52,948 nt of DNA from Henriciella sp. (GCA_012960415.1 DUBH01000019.1:1-52948), one strand, 5' to 3'; numbered from the stretch's first letter, positions 24,194-33,963 are shown. Notes: generated from the letters alone by a model not told the origin. Program-made: numbers and translations.

Positions 24194-26401
24194 CTAATCG
24201 AAATTACGTGACCCCAATTCGCCGATGGTCTTGAAGCCGAAGCGGAACACGATGGATTCCGAAGGTCCAAGCTCACGGTTCGTCGTGCCCTGGCGCTCAT
24301 AGACGAGCTCAAAACGAGAGCATTCGTCTTCATAGGCGAGACCGATGCCCTGACGGATATTGAGGTTCTGTTCGAACTCACGCTGGAGCTCAAACAGGAC
24401 AAGGATATTGTCTCGCACGAACACCTCGCCGAGCAGGAAGAGGCCTTCCTGACGGATACCCGACCGCGTGATGCTCTCATCGATTCGGTAATAGATGGCC
24501 TTGGTGCGGGCGATATCTTCGAAGTTGACGTTCAGAGCTGTGTCGAGCCGGTTGATGTCCAGGCTGTCATCATCAAGGCGCAGTTTGGTATCGATGCTGA
24601 AATAGTCGTTGAACTCAACCGACGTGCTAACCAGCCAGTCGCTGACCGTGCCGTCCAGATTGCTCGGGACGTCGAAGGCCGGGTCAGCTTCGCTGCGCCA
24701 GCGGCGCCCGACGAGACCCGAAATCTCGAAGCCATTCTTCCACCGAGCGGTGGCGGAAATGCCTGCGCCAAGCTTCTTGTCGCCCTCATAAAGGTCATAG
24801 CCCGCTTGCGCATTCGCGTCGAATAGCGAGGACGTGTCCAGTTCGAAGAAGGCGCCGTCCTCAACCGGGATCGGCTCATCATTCGGAGAGCCCGTCGATA
24901 CGGCGCCCATGACGATGGGTTCTACCAACAGGTCGACAGTCTGGCCCGGACGGTAGAAGGGCATCGACAGCTTCACGCCGGTAGAACCAACCCCGCGCGT
25001 GATGGTGTTGCTCTCATCCACAGTCGGGAAGTCATTGATGTTGTAATAGTCGAAGCGTGCCTCGGCGAAGGGCTCAACGATGAGGCCGCCAGGGATGATA
25101 CGCTGCGTCGACCAGTCGGCGCCAACCGTTGCGCGGCGGCTGTCCACACCCTCAACACGCTCCAGAAATGCAGCGGACCCCGTCAGGCTCAGATAGCCAT
25201 ATTTGCCGAAGTCGACATCGTACTGCGAGTTGATGAGTGGCAGCACGTCAGCGATGCGGTCTTCGGCAATGCCTTGCGCCTGAAGGTTGTCGAAGGTCTG
25301 GATCGAGGCGTCGACATACCAATTCTTCGCTTGGCCTTGCGTGTAGAGCTGCGAGAGCAGGGTCTTCGGCTGGCTGTAATAGATGCCGCGGCGATCATTC
25401 TCACCGTCGACGTCGTAGCGGTCCGTGTAGAGGTCGTCGCTTGCTTCTTCGACAGCAAAACCCCAGTCCCAGTCTTCGGAGATGCGGAAGCGACCGTCAG
25501 CAAAAAAGTGTCCGCGGAATGCCTTGTTGTTCAGCCGCTCACCATCATCATCGAAGCGCGCTTCATTGGTGAAGCTGAAGTTCATGTTCACATCGCCGCT
25601 ATAGAAGCGTTTGCGATAGTCGAACTCCAGGCGCGGATCGATCTTGGTGTAGAAAGCTGGCGAGACAACGAGGTCCTGATAGTCCGATATCGCCCAGTAA
25701 TAGCGAGGCTGAAGGAAAGCGCCGTACTTTGAGGACGCACCAAAGCGCGGCACGAGAAAGCCTGAACGGCGCTCTGACTGCGGATCCGGGTGCGAGAAGT
25801 ATGGAAAGTAGACGACAGGTACGCCGGCAATCTCGAACACCGCGTCCCGGTAGGTGAACATGCCGGTGTCTTCGTTCAGGACCGCCTTGCGTGCGCGGAT
25901 CGACCATGTCGGCGTAGTTTGGCCCTCACAGAGCTCACACGCCGTAAAGACTGCCCGATCCAGTTCGGTAACGGTTTCATTGCGGCGCTCAGCTGTGTTT
26001 GCCGCTGCCGTCTCGCCCTGCGGTGTGCGGAGGGAGAAGCCGGTTGCAAATCCGTCGACGAGGCGGGAATCGGTTTCGATCTCTTCGGCGAAACGCTCTG
26101 TGCCGTCAGGCTCAGTGATGACGATATTGCCCTGAGCGCGAACGCGGCCGGTCTCGCGATCATAGGTCAGCTTGTCAGCCGTCAGAACGCGGCCTTCGTA
26201 TTCAGCGCGTACATTGCCTTCAGCGACGACCAGGTTCTCATTCTCAAGCACATAGGCATTGTCGGCGTTCAACAGGACCCGGTCTTCGACGAGAATATTG
26301 TCCTGCTCAGCAACCTCTTCTGTCTGAGGTGCCTGCGCAATGGCTGGCAGCGCGGCTGCAGCGACAAGCAATGACGCAAGAGAAATCTTCAAACTGGCCA
26401 T
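24194..26401 (-). CDS. lptD: LPS-assembly outer-membrane protein LptD
   Basis: The barrel that inserts lipopolysaccharide into the outer membrane. A signal peptide covers residues 1-23 (cleavage near AIAQA). An OstA/LptA-like jellyroll domain (about 35-150) has LVVAEGNVRAEYEGRVL and GRVRAQGNIVITEPDG repeats. Then a Cys pair in ACELC lies near 155, followed by a large barrel with many aromatic-ended strands. The C-terminal region ends ...RFGFKTIGELGSRNFD. The length of 735 is normal. Ribosome site GGGGAGGCGGG precedes the ATG. It heads the lptD-surA-pdxA-rsmA run. Disulfide pairing of the E. coli type cannot be confirmed. Confidence 0.95.
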   Translation of the reverse strand: MASLKISLASLLVAAAALPAIAQAPQTEEVAEQDNILVEDRVLLNADNAYVLENENLVVAEGNVRAEYEGRVLTADKLTYDRETGRVRAQGNIVITEPDGTERFAEEIETDSRLVDGFATGFSLRTPQGETAAANTAERRNETVTELDRAVFTACELCEGQTTPTWSIRARKAVLNEDTGMFTYRDAVFEIAGVPVVYFPYFSHPDPQSERRSGFLVPRFGASSKYGAFLQPRYYWAISDYQDLVVSPAFYTKIDPRLEFDYRKRFYSGDVNMNFSFTNEARFDDDGERLNNKAFRGHFFADGRFRISEDWDWGFAVEEASDDLYTDRYDVDGENDRRGIYYSQPKTLLSQLYTQGQAKNWYVDASIQTFDNLQAQGIAEDRIADVLPLINSQYDVDFGKYGYLSLTGSAAFLERVEGVDSRRATVGADWSTQRIIPGGLIVEPFAEARFDYYNINDFPTVDESNTITRGVGSTGVKLSMPFYRPGQTVDLLVEPIVMGAVSTGSPNDEPIPVEDGAFFELDTSSLFDANAQAGYDLYEGDKKLGAGISATARWKNGFEISGLVGRRWRSEADPAFDVPSNLDGTVSDWLVSTSVEFNDYFSIDTKLRLDDDSLDINRLDTALNVNFEDIARTKAIYYRIDESITRSGIRQEGLFLLGEVFVRDNILVLFELQREFEQNLNIRQGIGLAYEDECSRFELVYERQGTTNRELGPSESIVFRFGFKTIGELGSRNFD

Positions 26402-26533
26402 CCCGCCTCCCCTCGATGCGAACAGGTTGCCTCAAATTCGCTTAAGCGCAGTCCCGGCTAAGGTCCACACTTCTAACCAGCCTGAACCGGACTTTTCATG
26501 CATTCTGGCTGATCTCTACGGCGCAGCTATTAA

Positions 26534-27604
26534 CTATACCTTTGAGGCCAGTCCACCCGCATGAGTCAAGGCGCGGCCTTCCAGCTCCAGCTCCATGAGC
26601 CGCGCGGCACACTGGCGAGCGGTGCAGCCGCTGGCGCGCGCAATATCGGCGATGGGAAGAGGGGTTGGCGAAAGGGCTTCGACGATGCGTTCTGTCAGGC
26701 CATCATCTTCCGCCTGCGGACTGTCGGGCGGGTCGAGCGGTAGGGTCGGATGGAAATGAACGGTCGTATCTTCGATCTGTGAGGCGATGGCTTCCAGGAC
26801 GTCCTCTGCATGGCGCACGAGAGTCGCGCCTTCCCTTAAAAGCCGGTTGGTGCCGGCCGCGCGCCGGTCCAGCGGTGAGCCGGGCACAGCCATGACTTCG
26901 CGGCCTTGCTCGCCTGCCATGCGCGCCGAGATGAGTGATCCTGAGCGCTCGGTCGCCTCAATGACTACGGTACCAACCGCGAGACCGGTTATAATGCGAT
27001 TGCGGCGAGGAAAATCCTGCGCGGTCGCTCGGCGGCCAAAAGCGCGTTCCGACACGATCAGGCCGGATTGCTCAATCTCATAGTAAAGCGCCTCATGCTG
27101 GGGCGGGTAGATCTGGTCGACACCACCTGCGAGCACGGCGATTGTGCCCGTATTGAGGGCAGCCTGATGCGCTTCACCATCAATGCCGCGAGCGAGCCCT
27201 GATACGACGACGAGACCTGCCTTGCCGAGAGATGCCGCGAGTTCCCTCGCGATCTTGCGGCCTGCGGCAGAGGCGTCACGTGCGCCGACGAGCGCAATGG
27301 CGGGACGGTGTAGCCGGGTGGTGTCGCCCAAGACAGTGAGTACGGGCGGCGGCGGCGAAAGCTCCGCAAGAGCAGCCGGATAGTCATCGTCCTCGGCGAA
27401 GAGCAGTTTTGCGTCTCTCTCCGCTGCCATGTCCATCTCGCCCCGGGCAGCATCCAGGTCAGCTCTAATGCCGGCTCGCTTCAGGGCGTCCTGCGGCGAG
27501 CCGTATTTTGCCAGCAACTGAAAGAAGGTGACAGGACCGACCTGCGGCGCCCGCGCAAGGGCGAGCCAGTAGACGCGCCTCTCGTCGCTGGAGCCGCTGT
27601 TCAA
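26534..27604 (-). CDS. dprA: DNA-processing protein DprA
   Basis: DprA/Smf loads RecA on single-stranded DNA during natural transformation and is widespread even in non-competent bacteria. An N-terminal helical domain is followed by the Rossmann-like DprA core with ALVGARDASAAGRKIARELA, VVSGLARGIDGEAHQAAL and GGVDQIYPPQ. The C-terminal winged helix (LSPTPLPIADIARASGCT) is also present. The only workable start is a TTG at 27604, which overlaps the plsY stop by four bases (TTGA), so translation is probably coupled to plsY. In relatives dprA is usually followed by topA; here it is followed by lptD. Confidence 0.93.
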   Translation of the reverse strand: MNSGSSDERRVYWLALARAPQVGPVTFFQLLAKYGSPQDALKRAGIRADLDAARGEMDMAAERDAKLLFAEDDDYPAALAELSPPPPVLTVLGDTTRLHRPAIALVGARDASAAGRKIARELAASLGKAGLVVVSGLARGIDGEAHQAALNTGTIAVLAGGVDQIYPPQHEALYYEIEQSGLIVSERAFGRRATAQDFPRRNRIITGLAVGTVVIEATERSGSLISARMAGEQGREVMAVPGSPLDRRAAGTNRLLREGATLVRHAEDVLEAIASQIEDTTVHFHPTLPLDPPDSPQAEDDGLTERIVEALSPTPLPIADIARASGCTARQCAARLMELELEGRALTHAGGLASKV

Positions 27605-28212
27605 GCGGCGTCTTTCTTTTTCTGGCCGAACTTCGGTTCGGTGCCGGAGAGAAGACGTTTGAGGTTGGCGCGGTGGGTCCAGAAGACCAACGCGCTCAGC
27701 ACGACAAGGACGCCGACTGCAAACTGCGTCTCACCCAAGAGCCAAGCACCGATCGGAACAAGTGTTGCCGCCGTGAGGGCTGCCAGTGACGAGATGCGCG
27801 AGAAAAAGAAGATGGCTAGCCAGATCGGTGCGGCGATCAGGAAGCCTTTCCAGGAGGCGAATAGAAGCAAGCCTGCATAGGTCGCGACGCCCTTGCCGCC
27901 CTTGAAGCGCAGCCAGATCGGGTAGCAATGACCGATGAATGCAAACACGCCTGCGATCAGGCCGACATTGCGATCACCAAAGACGAGTGCGAAACCGACA
28001 ATGGCGAGGCCCGCCTTAAAGCTGTCGAGTAGGAGGGTGGCGAGCGCCAGATCCTTGCGGCCGGTGCGCAGCACATTTGTCGCGCCGATATTGCCGGACC
28101 CGATCTCGCGGATGTCGCCAAGGCCCGCGGCACGTGTGATGAAGAGGCCGAACGGTATTGAGCCGAGAAAGTAGCCGCCGAGAGCAGCGATGATGAAGGC
28201 GATGCCATCCAT
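27601..28212 (-). CDS. plsY: Glycerol-3-phosphate acyltransferase PlsY
   Basis: Inner-membrane enzyme that transfers an acyl group from acyl-phosphate to glycerol-3-phosphate, the first step of phospholipid synthesis. The family motifs are all present: YFLGSIPFGLFITR, DIREIGSGNIGATNVLR and GHCYPIWLRFKGGKGVAT. There are about five membrane segments. I chose the ATG at 28212 (203 residues) with AGGA about ten bases upstream; the frame is open to 28302 but those residues are not membrane-like. It is the first gene of the plsY-dprA pair and diverges from the TetR gene. Confidence 0.95.
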   Translation of the reverse strand: MDGIAFIIAALGGYFLGSIPFGLFITRAAGLGDIREIGSGNIGATNVLRTGRKDLALATLLLDSFKAGLAIVGFALVFGDRNVGLIAGVFAFIGHCYPIWLRFKGGKGVATYAGLLLFASWKGFLIAAPIWLAIFFFSRISSLAALTAATLVPIGAWLLGETQFAVGVLVVLSALVFWTHRANLKRLLSGTEPKFGQKKKDAA

Positions 28213-28348
28213 GATATGGTGTCCTGACAGGATAGGAGCGGCGGGGAGGAGTTTTGTGTGCGTGTCTGGGAGTGAGGTCAAGACGCAGTGAGAAAGACGC
28301 AAATGCCCTTAACCATCGCTTTGCCCTTGATCATTATAGGATCTGTCG

Positions 28349-28927
28349 ATGATGACAGCTGACACTGAAGCCGTTCATACCGTGCCTGCCCGGGAGAAAA
28401 TCCTTCAGGCGACCCTAGACCTTATCCCGGACTGGGGGGCGGACCGCATCACGCACCGGCTGGTATCGGCCGAGGCAGATGTGTCACCGGGTACGATCAC
28501 CTACCATTTCGACACGATCGATGCGCTGCTGTCGGACGCCTTCCGGCTCTACATGGCTGATTATGAGGCGGGGCTGGACGAGGCACTGGAGGCGCGGCCG
28601 CTGCGGTCTTCCCGCGATGTCGCGCAATTCCTGATGATGCTTGTCGCAACCTCGCCAGAGCGCGCAGACCTCGCACGCATCGAATATGCGATGATTGCTT
28701 ATGCGCAGCGTGACGAGTTTCTCCAGAAGGAGGTGACGGCGTGGGCAGAGCTTTTGCCGGCACGTCTGTTTGATGCTTTGCGCCAGCTTGGTGACCGGTA
28801 TCCCGACGTATCGGTGTCGCGACTGGTGCGCTATTGCAGGGGCATCGAGTTTGACGTGCTCTCGCGTGGTCTCAGCATCGATCTCGTGTCGCTTGAAGGT
28901 GAGCTTCTTTCTCTGCTCGACGTCTGA
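28349..28927 (+). CDS. TetR/AcrR family transcriptional regulator
   Basis: A 192-residue repressor-type protein. The N-terminal helix-turn-helix covers about residues 14-60 (REKILQATLDLIPDWG...ITHRLVSAEADVSPGTITYHF), with the typical last helix that contacts DNA. The ligand-binding helical C-terminal part is unlike any I can name. AGGATCT before the ATG is the ribosome site. It diverges from plsY across 136 bases and converges on pyrC', with three bases between the stops. The target is unknown; plsY or its own gene are candidates from position only. Confidence 0.85.
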   Translation: MMTADTEAVHTVPAREKILQATLDLIPDWGADRITHRLVSAEADVSPGTITYHFDTIDALLSDAFRLYMADYEAGLDEALEARPLRSSRDVAQFLMMLVATSPERADLARIEYAMIAYAQRDEFLQKEVTAWAELLPARLFDALRQLGDRYPDVSVSRLVRYCRGIEFDVLSRGLSIDLVSLEGELLSLLDV

Positions 28928-28930
28928 GAA

Positions 28931-30202
28931 TTATCTCTGAAAAACGGTCTCGCCACCGATAATGGTATGCATGACGCGCCCAACCATACGGCGCCCATCA
29001 AAGGGCGAGTTCAAAGACCGCGAAAGCAGGTTTTCGCGCTCGCAATGCCAGGGCTTGTCCGGGTCGAACAAGATGAGGTCCGCTGGCAGACCTGCGGCAA
29101 GGCGGCCTTGCGGCACGCCTATGAGTTTGGCGGGCGACGAGGTCACTGGCCGCAGCGCATCGAGCAGGCTGAGGCGCTCATCCTGGACCAGGACGAGCAG
29201 GGCCGAAAGGACTGTCTCAAGCCCGGCAGCGCCAAAGGCGGCTTCGCCGAATGGCAGGCGCTTTTCTTCGGGCGGCTGAGGGTCGTGGGCTGAGACGATT
29301 GCATCGATTTCACCCGCAGCGAGCGCATCGATCAGCGCCTGGCGGTCATCCTCATTGCGGAAAGGCGGATTGACCTTGCAGTAGGTCAGGTAATCGCCGA
29401 CGTCAGTCTCATTGAAGAAGAGGTGATGGGCAGCAACGCTGACATAGACTTCCACGCCGCGGTCCCGCGCCTCGCGGATGATGTCGAGACTGCGCGCGGT
29501 AGATACCTGGTCGACGAGAAGACGGCAGCCTGTCGCTTCGGCAAGAAGCAGGTCACGTGAGAGGCCAATCCATTCGGCTTCTCGCGGCAGACCGGAGAGT
29601 CCCATTCGCGCCGCGCGGGCACCTGAATTCATCACGCCCTTTGCTGAAAGGGCGTAGGTGTCGGCGCGGCTGGAAACCATGACATCGCAGCTGGCTGCGT
29701 AGGCCATGGTGCGGCGCAAGACCGAAGTGTCTTCAACCGGCCAGTCGCCATTCGTGAAAAAGACCGCGCCAGAGCCTTGCATCAGGCTGATTTCGGACAT
29801 GGCCTTGCCCTGGAGGCCCATTGTCAGTGCGCCGGCCGGATAAATCCGGGTCTTTGATGTCTCGCGGCCGCGATTGGTAATGAACTGGACGAGAGCGACG
29901 TCGTCGATGACCGGTTCGGTGTCCGGCATGACGACCATACTTGTCACACCGCCAGAAACGGCTGCGCGGGATGCGGTCTCGAGCGTTTCGCGCTGTTCAC
30001 CGCCGGGTTCGCCAGTCTTGACCCGGAGGTCGACAAGACCGGGGGAGAGGCAAAGGCCTGACGCGTCAATCAGTGTATCAGCTGCGCCGCTGACGTCTCC
30101 GATGGCAGAGATCTTTCCGTCCTCAACGAGCAGGCCTCCCATCTCATCGAGGCCGGACGCCGGGCAGAGAAGGCGAGCATTTGTGATCAGGGTCCGGCTC
30201 AT
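28931..30202 (-). CDS. Dihydroorotase homologue lacking metal ligands (PyrC'-type)
   Basis: A 423-residue protein clearly built on the type I dihydroorotase barrel, but with its metal site gone. The HxH after the first strand is Arg60/Lys62 ([10 protein letters not shown]). The His of the usual SHAED is Arg179, the His before VST is Gln232, and the Asp of the usual TDHAPH is Ala305 (SAHDPQ). Overall folding motifs remain ([37 protein letters not shown]). Such pseudo-dihydroorotases are known in Pseudomonas, where PyrC' is needed to assemble PyrB. It overlaps pyrB by four bases (ATGA). An active dihydroorotase must be encoded elsewhere. Confidence 0.9.
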   Translation of the reverse strand: MSRTLITNARLLCPASGLDEMGGLLVEDGKISAIGDVSGAADTLIDASGLCLSPGLVDLRVKTGEPGGEQRETLETASRAAVSGGVTSMVVMPDTEPVIDDVALVQFITNRGRETSKTRIYPAGALTMGLQGKAMSEISLMQGSGAVFFTNGDWPVEDTSVLRRTMAYAASCDVMVSSRADTYALSAKGVMNSGARAARMGLSGLPREAEWIGLSRDLLLAEATGCRLLVDQVSTARSLDIIREARDRGVEVYVSVAAHHLFFNETDVGDYLTYCKVNPPFRNEDDRQALIDALAAGEIDAIVSAHDPQPPEEKRLPFGEAAFGAAGLETVLSALLVLVQDERLSLLDALRPVTSSPAKLIGVPQGRLAAGLPADLILFDPDKPWHCERENLLSRSLNSPFDGRRMVGRVMHTIIGGETVFQR

Positions 30203-31146
30203 ACGCGTCTTCCTGCGAGTAGTTTGAGCACGGCCTCGCGGACCGCAACGCCCATCTCGACCTGCTGTGTGATGACAGAGCGTTCACCGTCGGCGATTGC
30301 ACTCTCAATTTCGATGCCGCGGTTCATGGGGCCGGGATGCATCACGGTTGCGTCACTGGCCGCGCGGGCGAGGCGCTCCTTGGTGAGGCCAAAATTGCGG
30401 AAATATTCGCGCTGGCTCGGAAGGTAGGCGCCATTCATGCGCTCCATCTGCAAGCGTAGCATCATGACGACGTCTGCGCCCTCTATGGCATCGTCAAAAT
30501 CATGCGTGGTCCGTGCAGCGCCCCAGTGTTCCGTGCCCGATGGCAGAAGTGTCGCCGGGCCGCAGAGCGTTACTTCGGCTCCAAGCAGGTGAAGGGCGAG
30601 CGTCGTGGAGCGGGCAACACGCGAGTGCATGATGTCCCCGCAGATCGTGACTTTCAGCCCCTCGATCCGGCCCTTCGTCCGCCGGATGGTCAGCGTGTCA
30701 AGCAGGCCCTGGGTCGGGTGCTGATGTGTGCCATCTCCAGCGTTGATGACGGCGCAGTCCACTTTCCGGGAAAGGAGCTTCACCCCGCCGGACGCCGAAT
30801 GACGGATCACGATGGCGTCGGGAGACATGGCGTTGAGCGTCATCGCTGTGTCGATCAGCGTCTCGCCTTTCTTGACGCTGGACTGGGCGATGGGCATCGC
30901 TACCACGTCCGCGCCAAGCCGTCTGGCGGCAATTTCGAAGCTGGACATGGTGCGGGTCGAATTCTCGAAGAAGAGATTGATGACCGTCATGTCCTTGAGG
31001 TGCGGCTCTGGCCTGCGGCCGGCGCGCGTTGCCTCGGCAAACTCTTCGGAAAGATCGAGAATGTGTTCGATATCGAGCCGGGACAGGTCCTCGATGCTCA
31101 ATAGATGTTTGTGATCAAACTTGTAGCTGTAGCCCGGAATGGACAT
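30199..31146 (-). CDS. pyrB: Aspartate carbamoyltransferase catalytic subunit
   Basis: Joins carbamoyl phosphate and aspartate in pyrimidine synthesis. The carbamoyl-phosphate site is [13 protein letters not shown] near residue 56, with an [12 protein letters not shown] loop near 83. [13 protein letters not shown] lies near 138 and the aspartate-side motif [11 protein letters not shown] near 270. I chose the ATG at 31146 (315 residues); a TTG at 31197 would add 17 proline- and basic-rich residues. No pyrI is nearby, so control would come from assembly with PyrC', as in the Pseudomonas-type enzyme. It follows the AEC transporter gene by 54 bases. Confidence 0.95.
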   Translation of the reverse strand: MSIPGYSYKFDHKHLLSIEDLSRLDIEHILDLSEEFAEATRAGRRPEPHLKDMTVINLFFENSTRTMSSFEIAARRLGADVVAMPIAQSSVKKGETLIDTAMTLNAMSPDAIVIRHSASGGVKLLSRKVDCAVINAGDGTHQHPTQGLLDTLTIRRTKGRIEGLKVTICGDIMHSRVARSTTLALHLLGAEVTLCGPATLLPSGTEHWGAARTTHDFDDAIEGADVVMMLRLQMERMNGAYLPSQREYFRNFGLTKERLARAASDATVMHPGPMNRGIEIESAIADGERSVITQQVEMGVAVREAVLKLLAGRRV

Positions 31147-31200
31147 GCGCTGCCTTTCGATTTTCGGCGGTTTAGGCGCGTTTCCAGCCCCCCGCAATAC

Positions 31201-32127
31201 CTAGAACAGCCCGAAGCTGAGACAGGCGAACCAGATGACCGGCATGGTGATGAGTGAGAGAACCGTCTGCATTGCGATGAGATTAGCGGCAAGCGGCGCG
31301 TCACCGCCAAGCTGGCGCGCTAGAATGTAAGAGCTGGTCGCAGTCGGCACCGATGCGCTGATGACGGCAATGGCGAGCGGCGTGCCGCTGATGCCAAGCA
31401 GGAGCGCGCCGCCTATGGCGAGTACTGGCAAGCCAAGGAGGCGGACCATTGACCAGGTCACGGTCTTGACGCCCGAGCGGCCAAGGGCGGCGATGTCCAT
31501 GCCCGCGCCGGCGGCCAACAAGCCAAGCGCGATCGTGCCCTGCCCAAGAAGATCTATGGTGAGGTCGAGGAGGGGATGGATTTCAATACTGAGCGCAGCA
31601 AGCAGCCCGCCAATGGCGCAGGCGATGATAAGCGGATTACGCAGCAGTTCCTTGACCGGGTTTCGCTTTGGCAGGCCTTCGCGTTCGGCGTGGCTGGTGA
31701 GCGCAGCAACGCTGAGCACATTGGCGGCCGGGATCATGGCGGCCGCTGCGATAGAGACGAGGGCGAGGCCTTCATCACCGAACAGGGCGCTGGCGATAGA
31801 GAGGGCGACAAAGGTGTTCCAGCGGACATTCGACTGGATGATCGAGCCGACTTCCGGGCGCTGAATGCCGGGCCAGCGGCGTGCCAGCAGCCCGAATGCG
31901 CCGAGCACGCATTGCGCGGCAATCAGCAAGGCCATGAGTGCCCACGGCGCCTCTTCGAAGGGGGCGTTCGCAAGGGCCCGAATGATCAGGGCTGGAAAGA
32001 GAACGACATAGGCGAGGCGTTCGATCGCCCGCCAGCCATCATTTGTGATGGTCTTGCGCCAGCCCAGAAACCGCCCCAGCGCGACGATCAGAATTACCGG
32101 GACGAGCGCTGAGAGGAAGGCGCTCAT
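31201..32127 (-). CDS. AEC family transporter
   Basis: A 308-residue membrane protein with about ten hydrophobic segments, of the auxin efflux carrier family. The start (LSALVPVILIVALGRFLGWR) and the central internal repeat are typical. The central glycine-rich helix (LGLLAAGAGMD) matches the second half of the fold. Bacterial members export or import malonate, malate or other acids; the substrate here cannot be read. It overlaps ruvX by four bases (ATGA) and precedes pyrB, so it may be co-transcribed with pyrimidine genes, which could mean an organic-acid or pyrimidine-intermediate cargo, but that is only a guess. Confidence 0.85.
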   Translation of the reverse strand: MSAFLSALVPVILIVALGRFLGWRKTITNDGWRAIERLAYVVLFPALIIRALANAPFEEAPWALMALLIAAQCVLGAFGLLARRWPGIQRPEVGSIIQSNVRWNTFVALSIASALFGDEGLALVSIAAAAMIPAANVLSVAALTSHAEREGLPKRNPVKELLRNPLIIACAIGGLLAALSIEIHPLLDLTIDLLGQGTIALGLLAAGAGMDIAALGRSGVKTVTWSMVRLLGLPVLAIGGALLLGISGTPLAIAVISASVPTATSSYILARQLGGDAPLAANLIAMQTVLSLITMPVIWFACLSFGLF

Positions 32128-32582
32128 GAGGCGTTCGCCAGCCTGTCGATGGCCGTCTGCAGAATGATAGCTGCGGCCGATGCGTCGATAAGTTCTGCGC
32201 GCCGCGCGCGGGACAGGTCACCTGCGATCATGGCGCGCTCGGCTTCGCTGCTGGACAGGCGCTCATCCTGGAAGGCAATGGGAATGTCACGCCGCGCAAT
32301 GATGTTGCGGGCGAGGGCGCGGGCAGACTGGGCACGCGGCCCCTCACTTCCATCCATATTGAGCGGCAAACCCATAACGAGGCCGACCGTCTTTCTCTGA
32401 TCGATGATTTCAAACAGGCGGTCGAGAGATGGGCCAAGCTTGCGACCCTTCCTGATTGTCTCGACGGGTGAGGCAATCAGGCGGCCTGCGTCGCAGGCGG
32501 CGATGCCCAGCGTTTTGGATCCGGGGTCGATGCCAACAAGGGGGCCGGTTGCCGGTAGATCGAACAGGTCGATGGTCGCCAT
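32124..32582 (-). CDS. ruvX: RuvX/YqgF Holliday junction resolvase-like protein
   Basis: A 152-residue YqgF-family nuclease with an RNase H fold. Key marks are VGIDPGSKTLGIAACD (first acidic residue), GLPLNMDGSEGPRAQSAR, and the third acidic position in FQDERLSSSEAER, with IDASAAAIILQTAID at the end. The family is essential in some bacteria and linked to 16S rRNA processing and to junction resolution. The frame is open far upstream but inside the opposite gatC gene; the ATG at 32582 begins the conserved part. It diverges from gatC and heads ruvX-AEC-pyrB-pyrC'. Confidence 0.92.
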   Translation of the reverse strand: MATIDLFDLPATGPLVGIDPGSKTLGIAACDAGRLIASPVETIRKGRKLGPSLDRLFEIIDQRKTVGLVMGLPLNMDGSEGPRAQSARALARNIIARRDIPIAFQDERLSSSEAERAMIAGDLSRARRAELIDASAAAIILQTAIDRLANAS

Positions 32583-32661
32583 GTGAGGCTCTGTGCCCCC
32601 TTCTCTTGAATTTGCCCTGCCTAGCGCGTATCGCACGGTTCTGTCGATTGGAGACCCGCTC

Positions 32662-32949
32662 ATGAGTGTCACGAAGGAAGATGTCCGCAAGGTAGCCCGC
32701 CTGTCGCGCATTGCCGTGAGCGAGGACCGTCTGGAGCCGTTGGCCAATGAGCTCACTTCCATCATGGGCTGGATCGAGCAGCTGAACGAAGTGGATGTCG
32801 ATGGGGTCGAGCCGATGACCTCTGTTGTCGATGCGACGCTGCCGATTCGTGATGACGTGGTTACCGACGGCAATATCCAGGATCAGGTGCTGGCAAATGC
32901 GCCAAAGAGCGAAGACGGTTTCTTCGTCGTTCCAAAGTCGGTCGAATAA
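32662..32949 (+). CDS. gatC: Asp-tRNA(Asn)/Glu-tRNA(Gln) amidotransferase subunit GatC
   Basis: The 95-residue small subunit that wraps and stabilises GatA in the GatCAB complex. The start MSVTKEDVRKVARLSRIAV and LNEVDVDGVEPMTSV are family signatures, and the end DGFFVVPKSVE is typical. The ATG at 32662 has GGAG eight bases before it. Normally gatA follows at once; here gatA begins 2.7 kb later, behind four genes on the other strand. Confidence 0.94.
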   Translation: MSVTKEDVRKVARLSRIAVSEDRLEPLANELTSIMGWIEQLNEVDVDGVEPMTSVVDATLPIRDDVVTDGNIQDQVLANAPKSEDGFFVVPKSVE

Positions 32950-32951
32950 GA

Positions 32952-32984
32952 AAAGCCCACAGGGCTGACACCGCTGCAGGCTTT
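32952..32984. terminator. Possible bidirectional terminator after gatC
   Basis: AAAGCC (32952-32957) and GGCTTT (32979-32984) can pair around a 21-base loop that itself has short complementary parts. A- and T-rich ends lie on both sides. It lies just after the gatC stop, between converging genes. The stem is short, so confidence is limited. Confidence 0.4.
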
Positions 32985-33014
32985 CCGATTCGTGCTTGTC
33001 GAAATTCCGGCCAG

Positions 33015-33791
33015 TTACCGGATGCGTTCGAAGGTGCGGTCCTGACCGAGGATTTTCTCGCGTGTTTCGGTGTCGTCTACATTGGGCATCACGAGTAGTT
33101 GCAGCCCGAGGAAGATAACTGCGTTGCGGTCTTCGCTGCCTCGAAGCGGCGCGGTGATGACGCCGCGATTCGAGACGTTGGGCGAAAAGTCGACACGGCC
33201 GACAAGGTCTTCTCCGCGATAGATCGAATAGCCTTCCACCATGTGCATCTGGCCGATCGGCGTGCGGGCGCTCGTCGGGAAGGCGTCGTAGATCACGCCA
33301 TCATATTCAAGGCGCGCGCTTGTATCCGACGGGTTCAAATTGCTTGCCGGATTGGTGACAGTCACGCCGCCGCGGAAGCCGCGCGAATAGAGCGGTGGAA
33401 CCTGGACTTCGAGGCCGAAATTATTATTCGGCGCTGATTTGAAGCTGCAGAAATAGACACTGTCAGTGCCGCCGCTCCAGTCTGGCCCGAAGATGGACTG
33501 GTATGAGCCGCCTGCGATGGAGCACTTGCCGCGCAGCTCGCGCGGGCCGCCATTGGCGCCATAGTCGAACCCAACTTCTACCTTGGCTTCTGTCACGCCG
33601 TTCAGCGACGATTGCGATGACGAGTTCTGATAGACGAGGCTCTGCCCGCCAGCGCTGATGCCTTGCTTGAACAGACCGACTTTTCTCGCGCTACCGATCT
33701 GCAGCGTTTCAACCTCAGTTGAATAAGTGTCTGCATAGGCTGCAACAGTAATCGAAAGAGCCGCGAGGCTCGCCAGGAATATACGCAACAT
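33015..33791 (-). CDS. Secreted protein of unknown function
   Basis: I do not recognise this family. The 258-residue protein begins with a Sec signal peptide (MLRIFLASLAALSITVAAYA, cleaved near residue 20). The mature part is beta-rich and polar, with many Ser, Asn and Gly residues, and has two cysteines (RGKCSIAGG and YFCSFKS) that could pair. It has no membrane span after the signal. The ATG at 33791 follows GAGGGGG; the longer frame to 33917 would hide the signal peptide. It is the last gene of the minus-strand group inserted between gatC and gatA and is separated from the next gene by a strong terminator. Confidence 0.72.
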   Translation of the reverse strand: MLRIFLASLAALSITVAAYADTYSTEVETLQIGSARKVGLFKQGISAGGQSLVYQNSSSQSSLNGVTEAKVEVGFDYGANGGPRELRGKCSIAGGSYQSIFGPDWSGGTDSVYFCSFKSAPNNNFGLEVQVPPLYSRGFRGGVTVTNPASNLNPSDTSARLEYDGVIYDAFPTSARTPIGQMHMVEGYSIYRGEDLVGRVDFSPNVSNRGVITAPLRGSEDRNAVIFLGLQLLVMPNVDDTETREKILGQDRTFERIR

Positions 33792-33963
33792 TTCAACCCC
33801 CTCGGCCACGATTGGCCAACCAATGAGATAGATCATTCCTGCAGGGCGGGATACGGTTTCTTTGGCGTCTGCGTATATCCGCTGCTCGGCTTGATCGATT
33901 ACATGAGAGCGCTTCATTGGCTGAATGCGCGATGAACCATAAAATTGCTCAAGGGCTTGGGAT

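Noticed and set aside
32583-32873. N-terminal extension of ruvX by 97 codons
   Set aside because: It lies inside the opposite gatC gene and is Ser/Thr-rich; the conserved fold begins at the ATG at 32582.
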